Positions 56,526 to 64,000 of a DNA stretch of 64,000 nucleotides are shown here, piece by piece. Origin of the DNA: Rhizobium laguerreae (GTDB taxonomy: Bacteria; Pseudomonadota; Alphaproteobacteria; Rhizobiales; Rhizobiaceae). The position numbers and the translations under genes were made by a program. Positions within the stretch are counted from its first letter, which is position 1, and each line of letters begins with the position of its first letter. Below the pieces are notes generated by a model. It saw nothing but the letters and a program-made list of their open reading frames with translations, was not told the origin of the DNA and did not search any database. Where the stretch lies: NCBI RefSeq assembly GCF_002008165.1, contig NZ_MRDM01000014.1, positions 124,001 through 188,000 of the forward strand, in the 5' to 3' direction.

Positions 56526-58037
56526 CTATTCCGCCGCCAGCGGCTGGTAGCCGGTATCTGGTGCGTTGGCGTCGCCCGGCGCCGTCTGGCAGTCCATATC
56601 AGGGAAAGCGACGATACGCTTGCCGGAAAAATCGGCGTGCACGACGATGATGCCCTGCTCCTCGAAATAGCCAAGCAGGCGGCGAGCGCGACGGGCGGAA
56701 TGGGTACCGTAGGCGCGGGCGATGCGGGCGTCCGAAGGGCAAGGCTCGCCGCAGACGGCGGCCTTGGCGAGCATCAGGAAGACTCCCTGCAGGTCGTCGG
56801 TGACACCTGAAGACAGCGACAGCGCCGTCGCCCAGGCATTGGTCGCAGCTGTCGTCACATCGACGCCGGAGCGCGAGATCGCCACCCGCCGGCGGAATTC
56901 CGGCAGCGCGATCGGCGGTCCCGGCACCCGGCGCATGCGCAGCCGGACGAGAAAGTCCTGATAGAGCACCGAATCGGTGCGAAAGGCGGAGGTCGGATCG
57001 TCGAGGATTTCGGCAAGCACGCCGGCAAGGCGCTCCTCCCGCTCTTCGGCGGAGACTTCCACCTGGCTCGCCCTCGCCTCGGCAGGCACGGCCGATGCCG
57101 CTGGCGTCGAGCGCGAGAGTTCGGCCAGAATATCGGTCGTCGGCCGCGGCGCCGGCGGGGCGCGGCGCACCAGCGGGCGCTGGAATTCCTCCGGATCGGG
57201 CGTAAAGATCAGGTCTTCCACATCCTGAGGCGCATCCGGCAGCGGCATCAGCTTCGGGCTGGAAGAGCGCGCCGAGGTCTCCACCGCACCGATCTGGATC
57301 GGCAGCGGCCGGCGCGACAGCGCCGGTCCGAGGGCGACGAAATTGCCGCGCTTCAGATCGCGGAACATCTCGGCCTGGCGCCGGTCCATGCCGAGCAGGT
57401 CGGCAGCGCGCGCCATGTCGATATCGAGGAAGGTTCGGCCCATCAGGAAGTTCGAGGCCTCGGCCGCGACGTTCTTGGCAAGCTTGGCAAGCCGCTGCGT
57501 CGCGATCACGCCGGCAAGACCGCGTTTACGCCCGCGGCACATCAGATTGGTCATCGCGCCGAGCGACATCTTGCGCGCATCTTCCGAGACATCGCCACCG
57601 ATCGACGGCGCAAACATCTGCGCCTCGTCGACCACGACGAGAACCGGATACCAGTATTCGCGATCGGCATCGAACATGCCGTTGAGGAAGGCGGCGGCGG
57701 CGCGCATCTGGTCTTCGAGATCGAGGCCTTCGAGCGTCAGCACGCAGGAAACGCGATGCTGGCGAATGCGGTTGGCGATGCCGGCAAGCTCCGCCTCGGT
57801 CCGCTCACCGTCGACCACGACATGGCCGAACCTGTCGCTGAGGGTGACGAAATCACCCTCGGGATCGATGATGACCTGCTGCACCCATTGCGCCGATTGC
57901 TCTAGCAGGCGGCGCAGCAGATGTGACTTGCCCGATCCGGAATTGCCCTGCACGAGCAGACGTGTCGCCAGCAGCTCCTCGATATCGAGCGTCGCCGGAG
58001 CGCCGGACGCCAGTCCCATATCGATGCCAACCTGCAC
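56526..58037 (-). CDS. HerA-like ATPase (DUF87) with C-terminal winged-helix-like region
   Basis: A 503-residue P-loop ATPase of the HerA/FtsK group. Walker A is GNSGSGKS (31-38), Walker B VVVDEAQMF (about 130), and an Arg finger-type stretch CRGRKRGLAGVIATQR follows. After a Pro/Ala-rich linker (about 285-330) the C-terminal 170 residues end in a helical part with a wHTH-like pattern. GTG 58037 has AGGGGA at good distance; TTG 58043 is too close to it. No NurA-type nuclease or other usual partner is adjacent. Function unknown. Confidence 0.85.
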   Translation of the reverse strand: MQVGIDMGLASGAPATLDIEELLATRLLVQGNSGSGKSHLLRRLLEQSAQWVQQVIIDPEGDFVTLSDRFGHVVVDGERTEAELAGIANRIRQHRVSCVLTLEGLDLEDQMRAAAAFLNGMFDADREYWYPVLVVVDEAQMFAPSIGGDVSEDARKMSLGAMTNLMCRGRKRGLAGVIATQRLAKLAKNVAAEASNFLMGRTFLDIDMARAADLLGMDRRQAEMFRDLKRGNFVALGPALSRRPLPIQIGAVETSARSSSPKLMPLPDAPQDVEDLIFTPDPEEFQRPLVRRAPPAPRPTTDILAELSRSTPAASAVPAEARASQVEVSAEEREERLAGVLAEILDDPTSAFRTDSVLYQDFLVRLRMRRVPGPPIALPEFRRRVAISRSGVDVTTAATNAWATALSLSSGVTDDLQGVFLMLAKAAVCGEPCPSDARIARAYGTHSARRARRLLGYFEEQGIIVVHADFSGKRIVAFPDMDCQTAPGDANAPDTGYQPLAAE

Positions 58038-58144
58038 GTCCAATTCCCCTTAAAGATTCCCGGCCCGTCTCTAGCAGATTCGCAGGCACTGTTATCGTCA
58101 AACCTTTAAGAACCCACAGGAAAGCCAGCCCTGGGAAATAAGTT

Positions 58145-59320
58145 TCACACCGCCTCGCGCTCGACGAGGTCGCCCGCCATGTCCTTCTGCGTCGGAATCA
58201 GCAAACGTGCGCAGAGCAGGCTGACGAAAAGTGGTACCAACAAGACCGCAAGTCCCGCGCGCAAGCCCAGGAGTTCGCCGAGAAAGCCGATGATCGGCGG
58301 CCCGATGAGAAAACCGGTCAGGGCTGCGAAGGAGAGCGTCGCAACGCTTGAAGCGGGCGGGCGGTCAGTCAGCGAAGCGACGGCCGTCACCGCAAGCGGA
58401 AACCCGACCGAGACGCCGATACCGACTGCGGCAAAGCCGAGTAGCGCAAGCGGCGTCGCCGGTGCAAGGAGAACGACGAGCATGCCGGCAAGCGAGGCGA
58501 TGCCGCAGCCACGGGCAATGGCAACCGCGCCGAAACGGCCTTTCATGTAATCACCGCTGAAGCGCCCCGCCGCGACCATGAAAGCGAAAACCGAATAACC
58601 GAGGCCGGTTTGCGCGCCTTCTGCATTCATGACATCGCGGAGATAGACCGCCGACCAATCGGCGATCGCACCTTCGGTCATCGTCACGCCGAAGACGAAG
58701 GCGCAGATCCCGAGCAGAGCAAGACTGGGCAGCTTGAAGCCGGTCATTACCTGCGAATTCTCCGCATGGTGACTTTCCGGCAATTTCGGCAGGCGCAGGC
58801 TGGCAATCAGCGCAGCCGGCAGGATGATGATCGCCGTGATCAGGATCGACCAGTGTGGCGAAAGCCCGATGGCTATGGCACCAACGCCGATCAGGCTGCC
58901 GGCCATAATGCCGAAGCTCCAGAAGCCGTGGCAGCGGCTCATGATGACCAGCCCCGTCGCCTTCTCCGTCACATCGGCCTCGACATTCATGCCGAGTTCC
59001 ACCGTCGAAAGCGCGACCCCAACGACAATCAAGGCGAAGAATAGAAGCACGGCGCTGGGCGCGAAGGCTGGAAGCGAAACCACGGCAAGAAAGAAGATGA
59101 AACCATAGATGATCACCATGCGCCCGCCGATGCGCGAGACGAGGCGGCCGGCAAACGGCAGGGTGATCAGCGTGCCGATCGGCAATCCCAGAAGTGCGAC
59201 GGCGAGATCGGCGGTGCCGAGTTCAAGCTTCGCCTGGACATCAGGAATACGCGGCAACCAGGCGCCAAAGGCTATCGGCTGCAGAAAGAAGATCAGCATG
59301 ACAAGTCTTTGCAGCGGCAC
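58145..59320 (-). CDS. MFS transporter, YbjJ/fucose-permease-like
   Basis: A 391-residue transporter with 12 predicted helices. FAGRLVSRIGGR in the 2-3 loop and GFPLAVTAVAS fit the YbjJ-like branch of sugar/unknown permeases. I chose GTG 59320 (preceded by AAAGGGA) instead of ATG 59392, whose extra 24 residues are polar and lack a Shine-Dalgarno. Substrate unknown; it stands alone between the HerA-like ATPase and murI. Confidence 0.88.
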   Translation of the reverse strand: MPLQRLVMLIFFLQPIAFGAWLPRIPDVQAKLELGTADLAVALLGLPIGTLITLPFAGRLVSRIGGRMVIIYGFIFFLAVVSLPAFAPSAVLLFFALIVVGVALSTVELGMNVEADVTEKATGLVIMSRCHGFWSFGIMAGSLIGVGAIAIGLSPHWSILITAIIILPAALIASLRLPKLPESHHAENSQVMTGFKLPSLALLGICAFVFGVTMTEGAIADWSAVYLRDVMNAEGAQTGLGYSVFAFMVAAGRFSGDYMKGRFGAVAIARGCGIASLAGMLVVLLAPATPLALLGFAAVGIGVSVGFPLAVTAVASLTDRPPASSVATLSFAALTGFLIGPPIIGFLGELLGLRAGLAVLLVPLFVSLLCARLLIPTQKDMAGDLVEREAV

Positions 59321-59416
59321 GGCGCATCCCTTTATGTCTTGAGCGGCAAACACGCGCCCGCGATTCCCCGCGGAGATCTTGCGCGATGGCATCGGTGAAA
59401 TAAAGCGCGCAGTGCC

Positions 59417-60220
59417 TTATCGCGTGCTGAGACCGAACCCCTGCATCAGTCGGCGCGTCGCAAAATCGGGATTGCCGGATGTAAAGACGGCAAAGTCGAA
59501 ATTATCGGGGTGAACGGCATCGGCGATCTGCGGAACGAGTGTGCGCGCCCGCCGGGCAATGGCTTCTGCCGGATCCAGCCAGTCCACCGGCCAAGGCGCA
59601 AGCCGGCGGAAAAGATTGGCCATGAAGGGATAATGCGTGCAGGCGAGCACGACGATATCGGTCCTCTGACTGTTCTTCTCGACGAAACATTGGTCGATTT
59701 CGGCAAGCACGGCGTCGTCGGAGACGGCATCACCGCGAATATAGGCCTCCGCCATGCGCGCAAGGTTCTCCGAGCCGACGAGGCGGACATGGCATTGCTG
59801 CGCGAAGGACTGGATGAGATCGCGCGTATAGGCGCGCTTGACTGTGCCCGGCGTCGCGAGCACCGAGACGAGGCCGGAGCGCGTACGCTCCGCCGCCGGT
59901 TTGATCGCCGGCACAGTGCCGACGAAGGTCATCTGGGGAAAAGCGGCGCGCAGATCGGCGCCAACCAGCGTGAAGGCGGTGTTGCAGGCAATGATGCAGA
60001 CTTCGGGATCGTGCTCCTCGAGCAGCCGGCCGAAGAGACCGATCACCCGCTCTTTCAGCGCCTGCTCCTCCCAGCCGCCATAGGGAAAGCCGGCATCGTC
60101 GGCCACATAGATGAAGCCGCGTTCCGGCATCAGCACACGCGCCTCGCGCAAGACGGTCAGCCCGCCGATGCCGGAATCGAAGACGAGGACGGGTTTCAGC
60201 TCATGCGTCGGCGCTGTCAT
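59417..60220 (-). CDS. murI: Glutamate racemase
   Basis: A 267-residue enzyme that makes D-glutamate for peptidoglycan. DSGIGGLTV near the N-terminus and the two catalytic cysteines in IACNTAF and LACTHYPF are present. ATG 60220 lies 20 bases inside the end of the trmJ gene, an overlap that links their translation. The much longer open frame upstream is shadow. Confidence 0.96.
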   Translation of the reverse strand: MTAPTHELKPVLVFDSGIGGLTVLREARVLMPERGFIYVADDAGFPYGGWEEQALKERVIGLFGRLLEEHDPEVCIIACNTAFTLVGADLRAAFPQMTFVGTVPAIKPAAERTRSGLVSVLATPGTVKRAYTRDLIQSFAQQCHVRLVGSENLARMAEAYIRGDAVSDDAVLAEIDQCFVEKNSQRTDIVVLACTHYPFMANLFRRLAPWPVDWLDPAEAIARRARTLVPQIADAVHPDNFDFAVFTSGNPDFATRRLMQGFGLSTR

Positions 60221-61031
60221 CGGGCGGTGTTTCCTTGGCCGCTGTCGGGAACCGGCCGCCGCGCGGGCTCTTGCGCGAGAAGCGGTCGAGGGAGGAGATG
60301 ACGCCGCGCAACACGCTGATTTCCTGCTCCGTGAAAGCCCGGCGGGATAGAACGGCACGCAGATTGTCGACCATTTTCGGCTTTTTCCCGGCGGGATGGA
60401 AATAACCGCGCGCATCGAGCGCCTCTTCCAACTGGTCGAACAAGCCGAACAGCTGTTCCTTGGTCGAAGGCGTCTGCCCCATCGCCTGGAAGGGCACGGC
60501 GCCGAGATCCTCCATGCCGGACTTCATCCATTCATAGGACATCAGCAGCACCGCCTGAGCGATGTTCAGCGAGGCGAAGGCAGGATTGACGGGAAAGGTG
60601 ACGATCTCGTCGGCAAGCGCCACCTCCTCGTTGGTCAGCCCCCATCGCTCGCGCCCGAAGAGAATGCCTGTGCCCTCGCCGGCGCGAAACCTCGCCCGAA
60701 GCGTCTCTGCGGCGATGACCGGCGAGCGGACCGGCTTATAGCCATCACGCTCGCGCGCCGTCGTCGCATAGACGAAATTGAGATCGGCGACCGCCTGTTC
60801 CAGCGTGTCGTAGACCTTGGTCGCCTCGATGACGTGATCGGCCTTGGAGGCGGTCGCCAGGGCTTTCTCGTTCGGCCAACCGTCGCGCGGATTGACGAGG
60901 CGGAGTTCAGCAAGGCCGAAATTCGCCATGGCACGCGCGACCATGCCGATATTCTCGCCCATCTGTGGCTCGACCAGAATGATGGCCGGCCCTTCGGCCA
61001 GAAGTTGACGCTCGCTGTTCGTGCCTGCCAT
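60201..61031 (-). CDS. trmJ: tRNA/rRNA 2'-O-methyltransferase, TrmJ-like SPOUT enzyme
   Basis: A 276-residue SpoU-type methyltransferase. The knot motifs are [19 protein letters not shown] (N-terminal), [15 protein letters not shown] and [13 protein letters not shown]. TrmJ methylates nucleotide 32 of tRNAs; the same position region is thiolated by TtcA, also encoded here. The C-terminal extension of about 90 residues is usual for the family. It starts four bases after the FUSC gene's stop region and overlaps murI. Confidence 0.92.
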   Translation of the reverse strand: MAGTNSERQLLAEGPAIILVEPQMGENIGMVARAMANFGLAELRLVNPRDGWPNEKALATASKADHVIEATKVYDTLEQAVADLNFVYATTARERDGYKPVRSPVIAAETLRARFRAGEGTGILFGRERWGLTNEEVALADEIVTFPVNPAFASLNIAQAVLLMSYEWMKSGMEDLGAVPFQAMGQTPSTKEQLFGLFDQLEEALDARGYFHPAGKKPKMVDNLRAVLSRRAFTEQEISVLRGVISSLDRFSRKSPRGGRFPTAAKETPPDDSADA

Positions 61032-61035
61032 GGTT

Positions 61036-63069
61036 CTATCCCTGTTTCGAGCGCGCAATAACCTCGCCCGGCGCAAACGGCAAGACATCAGCCTGCGGAT
61101 AGAGCCTTTCCAGTGCCGAACCGATCATTTCGAGCCCGAGTCTGGCGCCCTCGCGCGACAGCGGCAGGTGCCGCCCTGTCGTCCGCGACGCCTTGCGCTC
61201 GATGAAGAAACAGGTCGAGCCGCGCGGGGCCGCATCCTTCATCAGCGCCAGATCCGACGCGATCAGCCTTTTCAGCTCATCGGCCTCGGCCGGCGCTGTG
61301 GAACTCTTCGCCAGGATGCGCGCCCAATAGGTGCAGGAGAGGAAGATCGCCAGCGTCTGGCGGATCTGGCCCGGCCGCGTCACCACCGACCAGGACGAGC
61401 CGAGCGGCTTTGCTGCCACCGTCACGTCGCGGTAACAGGCATCGATCTTCTGCGACAGCGCAATCAGCGCAAAACCGCTCTTGCCATCGCCGATCGCGCT
61501 CAACAACTCGTCCAGCGCCTGAAACCAGCGGGCGAGTGCCGCATCAAGCGCGCCGCGCGTGCGTGCCGGAAAGACTAGGAAGGCGACCGCCGTTCCGGCC
61601 ACCGCGCCGATCAAGGTCTCCCCGATGCGCAGTTGCAGGAGATCGAGCGTCAGCACCCCGGTCATACCATAGACCAGGCAGAGCACGATCGAGATGAAGA
61701 AGGTCATCGTCGCGTAGGAGACCTGCAGGAAATAGAAAGCGAGGAAGATGCAGATGCCGGCGACCGGAATCGCGATGACAGGCTCACCCGAAATCAGCGT
61801 CGCCAGCAGAAGGCCGATGGCGATCCCGAACACCGTGCCGAGCGAGCGCGACAGCGCTTTCATTGCCGTGTCGCCACGCGAATTGGTGTTGGTGAAGACG
61901 AGGAAGGCGGCAAGCACCGCCCAGAACCAGCGGTCGCGCGACAGAAGCAGGCCGAAGCCCATGGCGAGCGCCGAGGCGAGCGTGATCTGCAGCGCCGAGC
62001 GCAACAGCGGATTGGCGAATGAAAAGTCGATCTTCTCGGGCTGTGCCGTGTCCTTGACGGCATCGATGCCGGCAAAGCCGGAAGCCTGCCCCTCGCCGAT
62101 CGCCTGCGTCAATTGCTGCCGCGCCTCGCCGAGCCAGAGCAGCGCCCGCACGGTTTCGCCTTGCGGTTCCTCTTTGATGGCTTCCGCCATCCCCTCATAG
62201 GTGGCGAGCTCCGCCTTGTCGGCCTCGATCACGGCATGGATGAGCGCAAAGGGCGGCAGGCTCTGGAAGCTCACCACGATCGCGCTTTCGGCAGCGAGAT
62301 GCGCATCGAAGAGCCGAATCGCCAATTCCGCGGCGGGATCGGAAGCACCGTCGAAGACGCCGGCCGGCGGGCGTGGAATGAAGGTCTCAGCCATCAGCAC
62401 CACTTCCTTCAGCCGGTCTTCCAGCTGGCGCAGCTCCTGCCGGTCAGCCTCGCCGATATGACCGCTGCCGGCAAGGGTGGCGAGCTTGAAGAGGATCTGG
62501 TTGATCCGGCCGCGCACGCTTTCGAGCGAGCGCAGCAGGTCGCGCCGCCAATCATCCGGCAACAGCACTGCTCTCACCAGATGGCCGACGAGTACCGAGA
62601 CGACGGGGCCGATCGCCACATCAGGCAGCTCGGCAAGGGAAGGCCGGAAATAAGACCCCATGAAATAAGAGGTGAAGGCGAACATGCCGATCGCAAAGCC
62701 ACGCGGCCCGAACACCCGCCCGGCCGATGCGAGCGCGATCACCACCAGGAAGACGAGATCGGAGAGAAAACGGCGATCCTCGAGCCCCGCCGCAATGCCG
62801 ACGACGGCAAGGCTCGCGACACAGCCGAAAAGCCGCGTCACCAGCTGGCGCGAATTGCCCTTGTCGCGCACCGCCACCCCGCCCTCGATCGACAGCACGA
62901 TGCCGAGACCGAAGGCCGCCGTCGGCAGCGGCACGATCAACTTCTGGATGGCGAACAGGATGGCGAAGGAGAGAACGATCGTCAGCGTCACCCGCGAAGC
63001 CATGCGCAGGCGCGAAAGCGCCGGATCGTTGGCAAGCAGCCAGTCGCGGAACTGAAAACCGGAAAACAA
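61036..63069 (-). CDS. FUSC family inner membrane protein
   Basis: A 677-residue protein of the fusaric-acid-resistance (FUSC/YccS) type: two blocks of about five to six helices (about 20-165 and 355-500), each followed by a soluble domain. Related proteins form part of tripartite exporters, but no membrane-fusion or outer-membrane partner is encoded next to it. No ATG start fits; TTG at 63069 has GAGGGG nine bases upstream, while TTG 63075 is too close to that site. The gene is followed after four bases by trmJ. Confidence 0.88.
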   Translation of the reverse strand: MFSGFQFRDWLLANDPALSRLRMASRVTLTIVLSFAILFAIQKLIVPLPTAAFGLGIVLSIEGGVAVRDKGNSRQLVTRLFGCVASLAVVGIAAGLEDRRFLSDLVFLVVIALASAGRVFGPRGFAIGMFAFTSYFMGSYFRPSLAELPDVAIGPVVSVLVGHLVRAVLLPDDWRRDLLRSLESVRGRINQILFKLATLAGSGHIGEADRQELRQLEDRLKEVVLMAETFIPRPPAGVFDGASDPAAELAIRLFDAHLAAESAIVVSFQSLPPFALIHAVIEADKAELATYEGMAEAIKEEPQGETVRALLWLGEARQQLTQAIGEGQASGFAGIDAVKDTAQPEKIDFSFANPLLRSALQITLASALAMGFGLLLSRDRWFWAVLAAFLVFTNTNSRGDTAMKALSRSLGTVFGIAIGLLLATLISGEPVIAIPVAGICIFLAFYFLQVSYATMTFFISIVLCLVYGMTGVLTLDLLQLRIGETLIGAVAGTAVAFLVFPARTRGALDAALARWFQALDELLSAIGDGKSGFALIALSQKIDACYRDVTVAAKPLGSSWSVVTRPGQIRQTLAIFLSCTYWARILAKSSTAPAEADELKRLIASDLALMKDAAPRGSTCFFIERKASRTTGRHLPLSREGARLGLEMIGSALERLYPQADVLPFAPGEVIARSKQG

Positions 63070-63129
63070 GTGCAAGAGCCCCTCATGCCGCTCAGAGATA
63101 GAATCTCGATGCTCTTGAATGTCGCGCGC

Positions 63130-63657
63130 CTATTGGCCCTTGGCAATCAGCGCCATCGTTGTCTTCAGGGAATCGCGCGCCTGCGTTTCGATATTCTCGG
63201 TGACGATATCGTCGATGACGGGCTTGCCGCCTTCCTCGACCACCTCGAAATGAACGGTCGTATAGTCCTTGGCATCGGGCGCATCCGAGCAGGCGGATTT
63301 CTTGAAGCGCACGGTCACCTCGGCCACGCCGTCGACCACAGGCGCTGCCACCATCGTCAGATCCTCCAGCGGGCAGGCATCCTGGCCGTTGACGATGACG
63401 TCGTAGTCGAAGGGCGATATGCCGTCGTCGTCGACGGCGGGAAACTGCGCCGCCGCCTGGTATTTCGCGACGAAATCGCGGCTGTAGAGATGGTCAAGCC
63501 GGCTCGCGTCGAAGATGTCGATCCAGTCGCTGCTATTGTCGGCCCAGTTGCTCCTGGTCGCGTCCATGATCTCGTTCACCGGAGCGATGATTTCGGCGGC
63601 GTGGCTGATGCCTGAAAAGGCGATAAGGCTTGCGATAACAACGGCGATTGTCTTCAT
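63130..63657 (-). CDS. Secreted hypothetical protein
   Basis: A 175-residue protein with a clean signal peptide (cleavage after SHA, residue 21) and an alpha/beta mature part with two cysteines (DACPLED, KSACSD) that may pair. The pattern of a wide N-terminal helix followed by sheet with YTTVHFEVVEEGGKPVIDDI resembles the DUF3828 family, but I am not sure. It is upstream of the FUSC gene in the same direction and divergent from icd. Confidence 0.8.
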   Translation of the reverse strand: MKTIAVVIASLIAFSGISHAAEIIAPVNEIMDATRSNWADNSSDWIDIFDASRLDHLYSRDFVAKYQAAAQFPAVDDDGISPFDYDVIVNGQDACPLEDLTMVAAPVVDGVAEVTVRFKKSACSDAPDAKDYTTVHFEVVEEGGKPVIDDIVTENIETQARDSLKTTMALIAKGQ

Positions 63658-63843
63658 GGTCGAATGTCCGGCGTCGGCAGTTGAGGCGGACACTAGCCAA
63701 ATTCCAGTACTTGGCAATGGCGGCAAAAACGCATTGTCGAACCCCTTGCAGCTTTGCGTTCCCGGTTCACAATGCTATAGCGCTCCTCATCACATCACCC
63801 ACCCGGGACCCCGTCCCCATTCAAGCTCGAACGAGGCAGATAC

Positions 63844-64000
63844 ATGAACAAGATCAAGGTCGCCAATCCCGTCGCCGATCTCGACGGCGATGAAATGACG
63901 CGCATCATCTGGCAGCTCATCAAGGATAAGCTGATCCATCCGTATCTTGACCTCGACATCGACTATTTCGACCTCTCGGTCGAAAACCGCGACGCCACCA
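63844..64000 (+). CDS. icd: Isocitrate dehydrogenase (NADP), N-terminal part
   Basis: The first 52 codons of NADP-dependent isocitrate dehydrogenase of the dimeric type: [20 protein letters not shown], then [19 protein letters not shown]. The gene runs off the right edge. It makes 2-oxoglutarate in the citric acid cycle. ATG 63844 follows CGAGGCAG. The 186 bases to the divergent secreted protein gene hold its promoter; a possible -10 TATAGC is near 63778. Confidence 0.95.
   Translation, partial: MNKIKVANPVADLDGDEMTRIIWQLIKDKLIHPYLDLDIDYFDLSVENRDAT

Overview
The window looks like a stretch of the chromosome of a Rhizobium species close to R. etli / R. leguminosarum (Alphaproteobacteria, Rhizobiales). 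GC content is high, there are GTG and TTG starts, short Rhizobium-type palindromic repeats lie between genes, an Irr-type ICE box sits beside a RirA-type IRO box, and proteins and gene order (suf operon with two cysteine desulfurases, purC-purS-purQ then purL-BolA-Grx4) are typical of that group. The organism call is inference from recognised families, not a database match.

Layout. 1-5 kb: the 3' end of gcvP, two palindromic repeats, a divergent SDR/TetR pair with a twin-palindrome operator candidate, a GH25 lysozyme lipoprotein and a very small flagellar rod-like gene. 4.7-12 kb: an Fe-S cluster operon read leftwards (cysteine desulfurase, sufB, a previously easy-to-miss 57-residue membrane ORF, sufC, sufD, sufS, sufT-like, sufA), with a promoter that carries ICE and IRO boxes. 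12-24 kb: an alpha/beta hydrolase, acyltransferase, GNAT, anmK, tyrS, a trehalose-synthase-like glycosidase, a giant AsmA-like protein, Bcp and a DUF455 protein. 24-38 kb: M23 peptidase, DEAD-box helicase, NUDIX, TfoX-N, flavin reductase, a periplasmic binding protein, rpe-DUF2259-membrane protein-purB, an AT-rich patch with a possibly frameshifted membrane gene, a low-affinity iron permease-like protein, DUF2189, a serine hydrolase and a PAS-PAS-GGDEF-EAL protein. 38.7-48.4 kb: purine genes purC, purS, purQ and purL, with a MocR regulator, a PagL-like outer membrane protein, BolA and monothiol glutaredoxin among them. 48.4-64 kb: two tandem MFS drug transporters, a nucleotidyltransferase, two tandem inositol-monophosphatase family proteins, ttcA, glsA, rpsD, a HerA-like ATPase, another MFS protein, murI-trmJ-FUSC, a secreted protein and the first 52 codons of icd.

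How the genes fit together: the main themes are Fe-S cluster assembly and iron control (suf operon, BolA/Grx4, Irr/RirA-type sites, iron permease-like protein), de novo purine synthesis, and envelope/peptidoglycan recycling (anmK, murI, GH25, M23, AsmA-like). I see no prophage, transposase, CRISPR array, tRNA or rRNA. I found no clear new multi-gene system; the most noteworthy items are the small ORF translationally linked inside suf, the compact dual iron-control promoter, a near-leaderless MocR transcript with a perfect operator-like inverted repeat, twin palindromes at the TetR/SDR junction, a 15-bp minisatellite that duplicates a start codon, and the AT-rich patch at 33.5-33.9 kb.
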